64,000 bases of DNA from Corynebacterium singulare. Lineage in GTDB: Bacteria; Actinomycetota; Actinomycetes; Mycobacteriales; Mycobacteriaceae. Below, one piece after another: positions 35,181 to 44,995 of this stretch (positions are counted from its first letter, which is position 1; every line of letters starts with the position of its first letter). The translations under genes were made by a program, and so were the position numbers. The notes under the pieces are model-generated. The model had not been told where the DNA came from. It worked only from the letters and a program-made list of their open reading frames with translations, and did no database searches. The stretch is taken from the NCBI RefSeq assembly GCF_000833575.1, contig NZ_CP010827.1, forward strand, positions 2,033,993 to 2,097,992, written 5' to 3'.

Positions 35181-36380
35181 ATGATTTACACACCTGCCAC
35201 GGTCGAACTGCCAGTAGACGCGCCGATAAAGAGGGTACCCCCTCGCAACCCTGAGGATCGCCAGCCCAACTACCTAAAAAAATTTGATTACCACACAGTC
35301 TTTTCCGATATATTTGTCAACAATGGGAAACTTTGGTTCATCGGCCCTCGCTGGGAGAATCTCGAAAGAGAGCTAAGAGCAACCCGATTCGAGTGGAACT
35401 GGAATGACATCACTCAGAACATTACGTTTGAGTCACTCAATCGAATGTCCCGTGCTACAGCACCAGTATCGGATACGCCGGGAATTCTTATCATCGATGG
35501 CCCTCTTGGGTATTGGGAGGTGGAAGTTCCCTGTATCTCGGAACACCCTCGACCCGAAGGGCACCTTCTCGTTACCCAGCAACAAGACAACCGGCTCGAG
35601 TGGATTGCTTATTGGGCGTTTTACAATTCCTTAGTAAACAACACTGACACCATTATCGTTTACGACAACAACAGTTCGCTCTACTCAGCCGAACGCGTCG
35701 ACCAGGTGCTTTCACTCATCCCCGGCATTAAACACCACGTTGTAGTCAAATGGGGTATGCCATACGGCCCAACTGGGGGTCCCAATAATGTTTGGGATTC
35801 AGACTATAGTCAGCACGTAGCATGGGAGCACTCTCGCAGGTTTTTCGCCCCGAACGCCAAATCTGTACTCATGATCGACATAGACGAGCTGCCAATTCAC
35901 GTAGCCGGAAAGTCACTTCCGGAGGCTCTTGAAGAATCAAATCAACCCGTTCTGCATTTCAGTCGCCAACCGATTCGCCAGTTCCCAAATAGGTCTAAAA
36001 AACTGGAAGGCGTTCGAGTCCATGCCGACTACTCACTGGGAGAGGAGCGGGGTGCGTGGCTAGCCCCGAAATATATCTATAGTCCGCAGTTAATCAATAA
36101 TGACGACCAGCTAATGGCTCATGTGATTAGAGGTGAAGACACCACGCCCGCTCCCTCTGACCAAGTTTTTGCAGGGCATTTTGATGCCATTCGTATCCGT
36201 TGGCGCTTTGAAGAAAAGACTCAAATACCGAATTTCAACAAGGTAGAAGATATCGTCGAGCCTACAGAACTATCCCGAGCATTTAACGAAAAGTTCGACA
36301 AGCTTGACGCAGCATGGAGGGAACTGTTACCCAAAATTGCCCCAGTAATTAACAGCCAAGGGCTCCCCCATATTGATTAA
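35181..36380 (+). CDS. Glycosyltransferase, GT92/GT2-like
   Basis: The 399-residue protein has a GT-A-type core in the middle: LLVTQQQDNRLEWIAYWAFYNSLVNN, then IIVYDNNSS, and the DxD site LMIDIDELPIH near residue 235; the late GHFDAIRIRWRFEEK supplies a conserved histidine. This layout is seen in family 92 transferases. The first ~130 residues are not recognised. GGAG lies seven bases before the ATG. It forms a two-gene plus-strand unit with the ATP-grasp gene. Confidence 0.75.
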   Translation: MIYTPATVELPVDAPIKRVPPRNPEDRQPNYLKKFDYHTVFSDIFVNNGKLWFIGPRWENLERELRATRFEWNWNDITQNITFESLNRMSRATAPVSDTPGILIIDGPLGYWEVEVPCISEHPRPEGHLLVTQQQDNRLEWIAYWAFYNSLVNNTDTIIVYDNNSSLYSAERVDQVLSLIPGIKHHVVVKWGMPYGPTGGPNNVWDSDYSQHVAWEHSRRFFAPNAKSVLMIDIDELPIHVAGKSLPEALEESNQPVLHFSRQPIRQFPNRSKKLEGVRVHADYSLGEERGAWLAPKYIYSPQLINNDDQLMAHVIRGEDTTPAPSDQVFAGHFDAIRIRWRFEEKTQIPNFNKVEDIVEPTELSRAFNEKFDKLDAAWRELLPKIAPVINSQGLPHID

Positions 36381-36389
36381 CACCCCTTG

Positions 36390-36422
36390 ATCCCCTGCCG
36401 AACAAATCGTCAGGCAGGGGAT
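36390..36422. terminator. Bidirectional terminator
   Basis: ATCCCCTGCC and GGCAGGGGAT form a perfect ten-base stem with a 13-base loop, ten bases after the stop of the plus-strand transferase and 22 bases beyond the stop of the convergent minus-strand operon. It suits both. Confidence 0.75.
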
Positions 36423-36443
36423 TCCCCGTATACACCCCAGCCT

Positions 36444-37523
36444 TTAGAGATTTAGGGCACTGAACATCAAATTATTCACCAAATCTTGGTTGTTGCCCGT
36501 CAGCACCTTGTCACGAGCAACTCTGACGGCTTCGTCGTATCGATCTGGATCTGACAGAAAATTGAGATCAAATTTCACATCAGTTTTTCCAAATCGTTGG
36601 ACTCCATGGTCACCAAAATTCGACCACAAACCAGCTCGTAGGTTACTACCCACTTGAATGCCAACGGTATCTCTAGCGCCTGCCCCAAGACATAGCGATC
36701 CCGCGGCAAGTGCACGCATTCCGGCCATTCCTGCAGTAACAGTCAAGAAAGCTTTATTCATCAGAATCGGTACTTCGTGAGGCGCTACCCATCCGTGAAA
36801 CTCATAATTCACGTTTGCTAAACGCTGTGAAAGCGCGGCATAGCGTTGCTCGTACATCGCCTTCAGCGGGCCGTCACCGTAAATATCAATGACCCATTCG
36901 ATGTCGGGATACAAATGACTGAGACTTTCCGCAGCTTCCTCAACAGCAGCGATCTGAGGCACCTTATCCGGCGAAAGTCGCGAGGCCGTCAGGATTCTCC
37001 CGACTCCGCCACTGAGTTTCTCATCATGCGAAACTAGCGGAAGGTTAAAAATTTCGGAGGGAGCCGCATTCGGAAGATTGGTCACCTTCCACGGCGCCAC
37101 TCGCCCGAAGCGCTGCACAAAGTGTACGAGTGATGGACTTGCGGCAACAAAAGCGTCAACCTGATCGGACCATTCGTACATGTAGTCATGGTAGGCACCG
37201 TGGACCATTACCACATGTTCTTTTTTCGCAATTTCATTTACGGCGAGGCCGATTTGTCGTCCACCTGGGGCATGAGAAAATATTAAATCGAATTCGACAT
37301 CACGCGCGATTCTCTCAATGTCATGGCTCCACTCACTCCAGTCAATTTCAACGAACGAGGCACCAACCGCCTGCGCTCTTTCTCTAAAGGTGTCACCTTG
37401 CCCAACAAAAGTGACGTCGTTACCGCGAGCTACCAGTGAAGAAGCGGCGTCGACAGTCCACTCATGAACACCTCCCCATTCAGCGACAGTTCGAACAGGC
37501 ATTAGGATCTTTTTACTTGGCAT
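36444..37523 (-). CDS. Glycosyltransferase family 4
   Basis: The product is 359 residues from ATG 37523, which overlaps the previous stop by 11 bases and has GGAGGAG upstream. It begins PSKKILMPVRTVAEWGGVHEW, the donor-independent N-terminal Rossmann domain of GT-B enzymes; the C-terminal domain has GRILTASRLSPDKVP, IYGDGPLKAMYEQ and FHGWVAPHEVPILMNKA. It is the last gene of the long minus-strand operon. Sugar specificity is unknown. Confidence 0.88.
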   Translation of the reverse strand: MPSKKILMPVRTVAEWGGVHEWTVDAASSLVARGNDVTFVGQGDTFRERAQAVGASFVEIDWSEWSHDIERIARDVEFDLIFSHAPGGRQIGLAVNEIAKKEHVVMVHGAYHDYMYEWSDQVDAFVAASPSLVHFVQRFGRVAPWKVTNLPNAAPSEIFNLPLVSHDEKLSGGVGRILTASRLSPDKVPQIAAVEEAAESLSHLYPDIEWVIDIYGDGPLKAMYEQRYAALSQRLANVNYEFHGWVAPHEVPILMNKAFLTVTAGMAGMRALAAGSLCLGAGARDTVGIQVGSNLRAGLWSNFGDHGVQRFGKTDVKFDLNFLSDPDRYDEAVRVARDKVLTGNNQDLVNNLMFSALNL

Positions 37524-38187
37524 AAACAAGCATCTCCTCCAACTGCGCTGCATCAAGTACGCGAAGCTTTATCCCAATCGACGCACAGAGATCAATGAGG
37601 TCATTTTCGTCGAAAACTGTGTTACTACCTTTTGGACGCTCGACAACAAGTTCTGAAGAACGCCAGTCACCGCACAGCAAAAGTGCGATGGCGACACGAA
37701 AACTTAAGTCTTCCGCGAATCGTCGCCCGAAAGCGGAAATGTTGGCTGCAAATTCTACACGGTCGATCGAAAACATTTTACCAGTCCAGTGCGCGCTATC
37801 GCGTACCTGAAGTAACACCTGACGGGGCTTTTCGATTGATTGAATCGGGACGGCGTATGGGCGGTCATCACAAAGGATCAAGACAGTGTGATTGTCAGGA
37901 GTCCAGTCGGGATTCTGGTCAATTTCAAAGCGAGGAGCCAATTCTCCCCAGACCCTTCTGACACTATCGTCAAGTTCAAGGGAGGCCTTTGGCCAGCTTA
38001 GTCGCTGTCGAGCTATGTTCTCATTGAAAATAAGCAGTCCCGCTAAGAGGGCTATTGATTTATTCATGCCTGTCAGCACGAGATCCAATTTTAGCTCTCG
38101 CGGGAATGAAACCGACTCGCTCGGGAATTCTGTTCGCTCCCGAATAGCAAATTTACCTGTTAACGAATTCTCCCAACCGAATCTCAT
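37513..38187 (-). CDS. Unknown protein in polysaccharide operon (224 aa)
   Basis: It is mixed alpha/beta, without signal peptide or membrane span, and matches no family I recognise. Features are the basic N-terminus MRFGWENSLTGKFAIRERTE, a hydrophobic NKSIALLAGLLIF near residue 42, and a C-terminal VFDENDLIDLCASIGIKLRVLD. It is coupled by four bases to the two-domain transferase upstream and by 11 to the GT4 downstream, which argues that it is real and works with them. Confidence 0.75.
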   Translation of the reverse strand: MRFGWENSLTGKFAIRERTEFPSESVSFPRELKLDLVLTGMNKSIALLAGLLIFNENIARQRLSWPKASLELDDSVRRVWGELAPRFEIDQNPDWTPDNHTVLILCDDRPYAVPIQSIEKPRQVLLQVRDSAHWTGKMFSIDRVEFAANISAFGRRFAEDLSFRVAIALLLCGDWRSSELVVERPKGSNTVFDENDLIDLCASIGIKLRVLDAAQLEEMLVYAK

Positions 38188-40358
38188 TGGAGCCCCCTAT
38201 CAATACCGGAATCGTTCAATTCTACGCTTATTTCTTGTTCATTTGCATTCAAGAACTCCTTTGCGAATATTGCGCTTGAAACTCCCATTCGGTAGGTCGA
38301 ATTCCGAGGATAAGCCGCACGTAAGTAGGCCTCCAGCTCTTGTGCTGTGTAGTGATCTTTGGTGACGAAAATATAAGCAGAGCTCTTGTAACCAAACTCG
38401 CCGACGCTCACGATCCTCCTAGCCTCTTGAAGTAAACTTTCAAAACCCTCTATAGAGACCGCTTCCACGCTTTCTGGGAAGTACAGAACGCTAAGCTGTA
38501 CTGCACCGTCGTGTTTACGGAGTGTCTTGCTGCTCTCCAGTAAACGCTGCTGCAATGTTTCGTCAACCCTTGTTTGCGGCGGTACTGGGGCTTCTTGAGC
38601 TGGTTCGATACTCGAAACGCCGTACAATCCATTTCGATCACGGACGCGAAGCTTAAAGGAGTTGAAGCCAATCCGACGAAGATTGACGATATCATCTTGG
38701 CTCACGTCTTCGATCACGGCATTTTCAAAGACGGCACGATCACGTAAAATGTCACGCTCTGTGACAATAGTCGTCAATTTGTCCGGCATATCGGCATCGA
38801 TAGCGAGATTTACTGTGTTCCCTTGCAAGATGATGTCACGGGACACCAGTTTGTCCGGAAGATATGCACCGAAAGTATTAAAAGGATCCGTTCTTCCCGG
38901 AACATTTGGGTACTTTAGTTCCTCGCCTTTCTTTTTCAGAGAAGCTTGGCTCGGTCCGGAGGTCAAAAATCTATTCGCGAGTCGAGAAAGCGTATGCCCC
39001 GCCTTTTGGTTATCGGAATCTTGCGCGGTGATCTGCAGATCATGCACACGGCGTAAGTACATGAACCTTTCGACGTGGCCCCAATTCACTCCAGCATTCA
39101 TCAGACGGGTAGCTAGTTCATGATCGACTGAAGACGTTAGCCGCTCATCGTAAGAAAAGTCCCTTATCAGTTGAGTTGGCAAAGTCCAAGTGCTGTGACC
39201 GGGCCCCGCCCCGTTGAAAGCCACCATGGCTGCGCCGAATCCCTTCAAAGTCAAGAAACCCCGCAACTCACCTGTGTCGTCTTGGAAATTAATCCAGCCA
39301 CCATAGGTAGCGTCGACAGTTTGAGACAATCCATCAATTCCAATTTCGAGGCGGTTAGGAAGCATGATGTCGTCATCATCATGAACAGCGGTCAGTAAAC
39401 AATTTGAATGAGTTGCAGCAGTATTCCGCGCGGCAGCCACTCCTCGCGACTTCTCGTGATGAATCAGCTTTATTCTCGGATCATCGATGCTGGCGATTAC
39501 CTGTTCCACTCGAAGAGGGTCTTCCGAACCATCGTCGACTACAACGATTTCGAACTCTTGGAATGTCTGGTAGAGCACAGAATTGATACTCTCAACCAGC
39601 ATTTCGTAACGGTCTTTGGTTGCAATCGCTACGGAAACCAGAGGTAGACGTTCATCTTGTGAAACAGACCATTCGACCAAGTTTGGATACAGATTTTGCC
39701 TGTTATCCACGCGCTCCATAAGACGAATTTCCTCGTCAGTAGGGACTGATATTGACTGATTTCCTGCCACGGCCTTCGCGCCCCGAACACTCACGACTTT
39801 TCCGCCGCGACGCCGCTGTCGGAGGATAAAATCATAGCCAAGCGCTTCACAAAACGAGGCGTTTTCGTCAAAACCACGAACTGCCAAGAAATGAGCTCGG
39901 TCAATAGCAAAAACTCGGCCAAGCGAGGCGACGGGCAGGGGGGTTAGATACTCGGGCTGACGTAGTACTTCATTTACCTGACTATCGAGACTCCTAAAAC
40001 TACTGATCTCAGCAACCACTCCGCGCTGTAGCTCGTCCAAGTTGAGCATGGCTTCGCTGTCTTGGACAACCGCAAACCCCCTTTCCACGAATAACAGAAC
40101 ATCGCCCCGCGATTTCACCGCGGAATTATTCATGCACGCAGAACTCGAGAAATCAGATGGGCAGACCTCAAACTTAAAGAACGAGTCGGCTAGAGCATTC
40201 GCAGTTTCAAAGAGACCGGACAATGCTGGCCCGTTAAGGAAATTAGGTAAACTGAGAATGCACTCATTCACGCCCTTAATCTCCTTGAAGCTTTCTATAT
40301 AGGCGCGAGCCTCTTCTACATCCTCTGGTATCAACTGGAGAACTACCGAAACCGGCAT
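38184..40358 (-). CDS. Large glycosyltransferase, GT2 core with extra domains
   Basis: The product is 724 residues from ATG 40358, overlapping the upstream stop in TAATG. A first GT2-like but degenerate domain (residues ~1-210; VSVVLQLIPED, CNNSAVKSRGDVLLFVERG-like segments, GYDFILRQRRRGGKV) is followed by a full GT2 domain from about 245: LVSVAIATKDRYEML, IVVVDDGSEDP and AVHDDDDIMLPNR (DDDD metal site). A C-terminal part of ~200 residues is unassigned. Only the second domain keeps the catalytic acids, so the first may bind the acceptor. Confidence 0.85.
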   Translation of the reverse strand: MPVSVVLQLIPEDVEEARAYIESFKEIKGVNECILSLPNFLNGPALSGLFETANALADSFFKFEVCPSDFSSSACMNNSAVKSRGDVLLFVERGFAVVQDSEAMLNLDELQRGVVAEISSFRSLDSQVNEVLRQPEYLTPLPVASLGRVFAIDRAHFLAVRGFDENASFCEALGYDFILRQRRRGGKVVSVRGAKAVAGNQSISVPTDEEIRLMERVDNRQNLYPNLVEWSVSQDERLPLVSVAIATKDRYEMLVESINSVLYQTFQEFEIVVVDDGSEDPLRVEQVIASIDDPRIKLIHHEKSRGVAAARNTAATHSNCLLTAVHDDDDIMLPNRLEIGIDGLSQTVDATYGGWINFQDDTGELRGFLTLKGFGAAMVAFNGAGPGHSTWTLPTQLIRDFSYDERLTSSVDHELATRLMNAGVNWGHVERFMYLRRVHDLQITAQDSDNQKAGHTLSRLANRFLTSGPSQASLKKKGEELKYPNVPGRTDPFNTFGAYLPDKLVSRDIILQGNTVNLAIDADMPDKLTTIVTERDILRDRAVFENAVIEDVSQDDIVNLRRIGFNSFKLRVRDRNGLYGVSSIEPAQEAPVPPQTRVDETLQQRLLESSKTLRKHDGAVQLSVLYFPESVEAVSIEGFESLLQEARRIVSVGEFGYKSSAYIFVTKDHYTAQELEAYLRAAYPRNSTYRMGVSSAIFAKEFLNANEQEISVELNDSGIDRGLQ

Positions 40359-40759
40359 TACTGCGCCACCTTCCAAACTAGGCTTTCCTTGCTTTCTGCC
40401 GTAACCGCGTGAGCATATATTGAATCTGTGATTAATTCGAGAACGCTAAGGTTCTTGCTCTTCCAGGGGTGCACCGTGAGATCGACGGCTTTAATGTATG
40501 GATTAAACCTAGTCATGTTTGTTTCCAAAAATACCCCTTCAACACCCGATTCCTTTAGATACACAAAAGGTTCATTGAACGCCTCGGTCACAGGCGCGCT
40601 ACATACGGTCGGCGGAAGTTCAACGCCGTGAGCGTCAAAGAAGCGAAAACTGACAAGAAAGTCACGAAATTGGAAAGGTACGGATGCCTCTCCGGGTAAG
40701 AAAAGGGAAATACTACTTACCTCAAATGGAAAGACCGCTCTATGAGAGTTTTCTGGCAT
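40358..40759 (-). CDS. Unknown protein in polysaccharide operon (133 aa)
   Basis: It starts at ATG 40759; TACACT six bases upstream may be the -10 of a leaderless promoter, so an internal promoter is possible. The beta-rich sequence PFEVSSISLFLPGEASVPFQF ... FLVSFRFFDAHG resembles a small beta-sandwich, but no family is recognised. It is coupled to the large transferase downstream and follows the epimerase gene after an 86-base gap. Confidence 0.65.
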   Translation of the reverse strand: MPENSHRAVFPFEVSSISLFLPGEASVPFQFRDFLVSFRFFDAHGVELPPTVCSAPVTEAFNEPFVYLKESGVEGVFLETNMTRFNPYIKAVDLTVHPWKSKNLSVLELITDSIYAHAVTAESKESLVWKVAQ

Positions 40760-40845
40760 AGGGCAAGTGTAGTGCAATAGCAACGATATTGCAGGGCATC
40801 TTTTACGCGCCAGAACTTACCGCACACGGCCGTGGCTGCTGACAG

Positions 40846-41787
40846 CTATTTCACCTGCCCCTTGAAAAAGGTAACCGTTTCTTTGATTCCGGCTTCCAGT
40901 GGCAGAGATGGCTCCCAACCAATTAGTTTCCTAGCTTTGGAGGAATCTAGCGCTGAACGTGGGACATCGCCTAACCTCGCGGGAGCAAATATAGGCGCAT
41001 CCGGTGCCCCCGCAGCCTTCGCAACCAGTGTGTGGAGCTCGCGGTCGCTGGTTTCGATTCCGGTACCGATGTTAAAGCGCTCGCCGTCTGCTTCATCCTT
41101 CGAGGCGAGATAGAAGGCTCGGGCGACGTCCTTGACGAACACATAATCGCGTGTGTTCGAACCTGTACCAAACACTTTAGTCGGTTCACCGTTGAGAAGA
41201 CGTTGGCTAAAAATCGCCACGACGCCCGCTTCACCGTGGGGGTTCTGACGCGGCCCGTACACATTCGCCGGGGCCACGAAGCTACAGCCGATGCCGTAGA
41301 GTCGGCTAAACATTTCCAAATAAAGCTCACCCGCTGCCTTGCCAGCAGCGTACGGTGATTCCGGAGCCACGGGTGTCTCCTCCCCAACAGGGAAGGATTC
41401 AGGCTGCCCGTAAATGGAACCGCCGGAGGAAGTATGAACAATCTTGCGGACACTGTGGCGCCGAGCCGCGTCCGCAAGCTTCACCGTCGCCAGCACGTTC
41501 GTCTCGCAATCGCTTACAGGATCCTCAACTGACTTGCGAACGTCAATCTGCGCTGCAAGGTGAAAGACGACCTCGGTAGGACGCCGAGAAAACAGCTCAT
41601 CGTAGTCGACTGTACGAATGTCGCCTTCAACTATGCTGACATCGCCGCTCTTGCACGCAGATTCTAGGTTTACCATCCGGCCAGTTGAGAAATTATCCAA
41701 AACTGTGACCGTATGGCCTTTCTCAACAAGGAGATCAACAAGATGGGAACCAATAAACCCGGCGCCGCCGGTCACGAGACAATGCAT
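40846..41787 (-). CDS. NAD-dependent sugar epimerase/dehydratase (GalE-like)
   Basis: The product is 313 residues from ATG 41787, the start that places the Rossmann motif MHCLVTGGAGFIGSH at the N-terminus; the frame is open upstream to 41880 but that part is unrelated. The catalytic pieces are VHTSSGGSIYG (Ser) and ESPYAAGKAAGE (YxxxK). This is an extended short-chain dehydrogenase of the UDP-glucose/UDP-GlcNAc 4-epimerase group. The exact nucleotide sugar cannot be told by eye. Confidence 0.9.
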   Translation of the reverse strand: MHCLVTGGAGFIGSHLVDLLVEKGHTVTVLDNFSTGRMVNLESACKSGDVSIVEGDIRTVDYDELFSRRPTEVVFHLAAQIDVRKSVEDPVSDCETNVLATVKLADAARRHSVRKIVHTSSGGSIYGQPESFPVGEETPVAPESPYAAGKAAGELYLEMFSRLYGIGCSFVAPANVYGPRQNPHGEAGVVAIFSQRLLNGEPTKVFGTGSNTRDYVFVKDVARAFYLASKDEADGERFNIGTGIETSDRELHTLVAKAAGAPDAPIFAPARLGDVPRSALDSSKARKLIGWEPSLPLEAGIKETVTFFKGQVK

Positions 41788-41828
41788 AGGTGTGATAATA
41801 ACATTGATGCTCGTCGCTGCATCCACGA

Positions 41829-43997
41829 TCACATCGTGAGTAATTGCTCCCACTGCGGCATTACTGCAGTCACATCCCATCTCCGGGAATACTCCCTCGC
41901 TGCTGCGCCCATTTCTGCAAAGGATTCCTTATCTTGACCTTCCAGAACAACCCTAATTCGTTCCTCAGGGCTGCAATCTCTGGAATAGTCACCGAATACT
42001 TCCTTCACGCCTTCGCGCTTCCAGAAGACTGGTATTGTCCGAGCGGCCATTCCTTCTGCCGGAGCAAGGTGGAAGCTTTCCAGCTCGCTCGGAGACAGAA
42101 TATATCCTATGCCACGGTGCCAAGAGGCGATATCGGCACTAAAGGAATCGAACGCAACATGCTCAGTAAGCAACTCACTTCGTGCAATACGCTCAAAAAA
42201 GTCAAGGTAAAGTTGCTTTTGTACGGGGTCGCTCCATACATGTGGGTACTCCCACGGCATTCGTCCCTTGATGCGCAAGGTATAGCGCTCGTCAATCTTC
42301 GCTAGTTCTTCAATCAAGTCGAGTGCACGATCTGGGCGCTTGAGGAACGGAACCATACCAACTAGTCCCAGTGTGAATTGTGCGTTGTTGGTTTTTGGGC
42401 GATCAAAATCAAGAAGATCCACGGTATTGGGTAAAACCATCGTCTTGTCTTCGGCCAGTCCGAACCGTTCAACCGCCTGTGTTCGGACCCAATCTGAGAC
42501 AAACACCAGCGTGTCAACCTTATCCCAGCTGACGCTCTCCATCCATGGGCCGTTAAGCTCAAATCGATGCAGCCTCGAGACTAGTCTCGTCGCATCGGGC
42601 AGGGTATTCGAATACCAAGCCAGCGAGGGCCCTGCCCATTCACAAAAGACCATGTCGGCCCATTCTGCGAGTTGCCGACTAGTATTCTCATCATGCGTGT
42701 GTAGCGTAGTCCACCTGTCTTGTCTCACGTCGAATCTTGGATTTCGAGTGAGGAAATCCATCAGCTCACCCATGAATTTGAGGTCATGGGACGCTACAAC
42801 TACCCGTTGCTGCCGAATTCCGTTAGTCTCTAGCGGCGTTGACAGGGCTCCCGCGCGTTCAAAGTAAGACCTAAACCTTTCGCGGGCCTTGTTCATCGAA
42901 TAATACTCACTAGCATGTGCTGCCTTTCGGCGTGCTTCGGCCATCCTAGGCAGGCCTGCTGCGACTTTGCTCGCAACTTCCTCAACCGTGTCATCGGCAC
43001 GAACAAAGAAGGGGTAGTCCTCACCCCAGAGCAGTCGGTGGTCCTCGGTTTCATTGATGATTGGTGCTGCGCCGGCCGCACCATACTCTAGAGCCTTGGT
43101 TGAGACCTCCAGACTCGAGTCTAATTCCGCCGTTCGCCATCCAAAGCCGAGGTCGGCCTTCATGATCTGCTCAATGGACTCTGTTCGGGGAAGCGCGCCC
43201 AGCCACGTCACCCCGCTGTCAGGATCAGCATGTGCTTTTTCCAGCCCATCCCGCATCCTACCGACCCACAGAGGATCATCCTTGGCCCTATTGAACTTCG
43301 CACCAACCACATCTAGCTGGGCATCAACACCGAGTCCCTTTAGTTTTTGCGGAAGCTCCAGCATTTCAAGGGTTCTCCACTCACGAGCGAGCTTTCCTGC
43401 ATACACGATTTTGAGTTTCTGATGCTCGGCGCTCTGTGATTTTCTCGCGGTATTGAACGCGTAGTCCGGAATCATTGGTGGTAGAAGGAGAACTTTTCCG
43501 GACGACTGCGGGACCAAGGCCTCCCAATACGAGCGGGCTGCTTCGGTTTGAGCAAAAATCCGGCGAGAAGACTCAGCAATGTGTTTCAGCCGCTGCACAT
43601 TTGTATCGGACAACTTATTCGGAGGAAAAGGAAGGTCTGTGACATAGGACCACAGAATCCGCGATATTTTTTCGTTCAAGCTGAAGTCATAAACTGCCTT
43701 AAACCCCCTCACAACGACGGCGGAAGCTTGGGTGTCATCAACGAGCTTCTCCACCAACGCAGCCGCAGCCTTTGTATCAAGTGCCGCGTCTTCTGCAATA
43801 CCCACGGGAGCATGAATGCGAATGTTTTCAATCCCATCAATTGCGCTTAGCAACGTTCGGTTCTGCACATGGTTTTTCAGCTGAATGTGAACTTCATCGA
43901 AAACGCCGGAAAGCACTTCAGAAACCGACATCAGCCAGATGGAAGAGCCATCGATAACGTTCGGACTTACATCACCGTAGACGACAATAGAGCTCAT
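41829..43997 (-). CDS. Tandem GT4 glycosyltransferase
   Basis: At 722 residues it holds two GT-B units. The first (~1-375) has KIVYAGKLAREWRTLEML and EVSTKALEYGAAGAAPII. The second (~385-722) has QRVVVASHDLKFMGELM, KTMVLPNTVDLLDF, LGLVGMVPFLKRPDRAL and the EX7E motif in ELESFHLAPAEGMA. Two active sites in one chain suit alternate addition of two sugars. GGGAGAG precedes the ATG. It lies directly after the membrane protein gene. Confidence 0.85.
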   Translation of the reverse strand: MSSIVVYGDVSPNVIDGSSIWLMSVSEVLSGVFDEVHIQLKNHVQNRTLLSAIDGIENIRIHAPVGIAEDAALDTKAAAALVEKLVDDTQASAVVVRGFKAVYDFSLNEKISRILWSYVTDLPFPPNKLSDTNVQRLKHIAESSRRIFAQTEAARSYWEALVPQSSGKVLLLPPMIPDYAFNTARKSQSAEHQKLKIVYAGKLAREWRTLEMLELPQKLKGLGVDAQLDVVGAKFNRAKDDPLWVGRMRDGLEKAHADPDSGVTWLGALPRTESIEQIMKADLGFGWRTAELDSSLEVSTKALEYGAAGAAPIINETEDHRLLWGEDYPFFVRADDTVEEVASKVAAGLPRMAEARRKAAHASEYYSMNKARERFRSYFERAGALSTPLETNGIRQQRVVVASHDLKFMGELMDFLTRNPRFDVRQDRWTTLHTHDENTSRQLAEWADMVFCEWAGPSLAWYSNTLPDATRLVSRLHRFELNGPWMESVSWDKVDTLVFVSDWVRTQAVERFGLAEDKTMVLPNTVDLLDFDRPKTNNAQFTLGLVGMVPFLKRPDRALDLIEELAKIDERYTLRIKGRMPWEYPHVWSDPVQKQLYLDFFERIARSELLTEHVAFDSFSADIASWHRGIGYILSPSELESFHLAPAEGMAARTIPVFWKREGVKEVFGDYSRDCSPEERIRVVLEGQDKESFAEMGAAAREYSRRWDVTAVMPQWEQLLTM

Positions 43998-44921
43998 TTA
44001 GCTCTCCCTTTCTTCCGTACCGCGGAGTTTTGTATCACCGTGGAGCAACGCTGTGATGACCGGTGAATAGATATCATCGTCCCAGCACCACGTAGTGGAG
44101 TTATTCGACAACACAACTGTCGCACGTTGACGAAGCTCTTCACTGAAATGATTGGAAGTTCCGCTGGGGCAGACGACAACGACAGTTCCGTTTTGCTTTG
44201 CTTTGGTCATGTGGTCTAGCAGACGGAAGAAACTACTCGTCTTCTGCGTAGACAACAGACCGGCCCATAGTCCTCTGTCAAACTGGCTTTCTTCAATAAT
44301 GAGGTAACTAGCATCTCTGGAAGGTTGTCCTAAAAGGTGGGGCGCGGAAATCTGCTCAACCTTCGCCACATCCCTCAAGGACGCTGCCCGCCTCAGTGAA
44401 CCAATGAGCTCGATGCGTCGGGTCCACATCATAGAATTCGCATTCATCAGTGCGTGCAGAACTTCGGAGCTGTCACTATCCATGGTCTGCTCAGCTGCCA
44501 CGCGTCCAGCAGTATGCGCGTCAGGGCGTCCGATTATGTGAGAAGCCGGAATAGTTGATGGCGCAAATACACTTTGTTCAGCGCTCCTCTTTTCACTAGG
44601 TTTCTCTGGCAGGTTCCCTGTCAGCAATGACATGGGTTCCCGCGCAGCACGCCGATTCTGTTCTTGGGTAGCCGTTGAAATTTCCTGGAGCTGTTTTTCT
44701 AAGCGCACATTGCGACGTAAAACTTCTTTCGTGAGCCCTTCCGACTTCTTACGCGCAGATATCGACATCACGGCGAACACTAAACCGACCATGACTGCAC
44801 AAGCCAGAAGCACCCTGCCGATAGCGCTGTTAGTCACCACAATCGCACCGATAAGCAGTGCAGCAGACAATCCTGCAAGGACAATCAGTCCCCGTCCGCG
44901 GCGAAAATAGTCAAGGCTCAT
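43998..44921 (-). CDS. Two-span membrane protein with coiled coil
   Basis: The product is 307 residues from ATG 44921 (AAGGA upstream; 44930 also possible). Two transmembrane helices (~residues 10-30 and 34-54) are followed by a charged coiled coil (~58-90), a Ser/Pro-rich linker, and a soluble C-terminal alpha/beta domain with ASYLIIEESQFDRGLW and TVVVVCPSGTSNHFSEEL. It is not recognised as a known family. Position between the ABC exporter and the tandem transferase suggests a membrane scaffold or length/terminal-modification factor for the glycan. Confidence 0.75.
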   Translation of the reverse strand: MSLDYFRRGRGLIVLAGLSAALLIGAIVVTNSAIGRVLLACAVMVGLVFAVMSISARKKSEGLTKEVLRRNVRLEKQLQEISTATQEQNRRAAREPMSLLTGNLPEKPSEKRSAEQSVFAPSTIPASHIIGRPDAHTAGRVAAEQTMDSDSSEVLHALMNANSMMWTRRIELIGSLRRAASLRDVAKVEQISAPHLLGQPSRDASYLIIEESQFDRGLWAGLLSTQKTSSFFRLLDHMTKAKQNGTVVVVCPSGTSNHFSEELRQRATVVLSNNSTTWCWDDDIYSPVITALLHGDTKLRGTEERES

Positions 44922-44995
44922 GAAAATCATTCCTTCAAACGATTTCTTACTTAAGGTGTAGACGGATCTAGACGATCCGCAACATAACCAATGGC

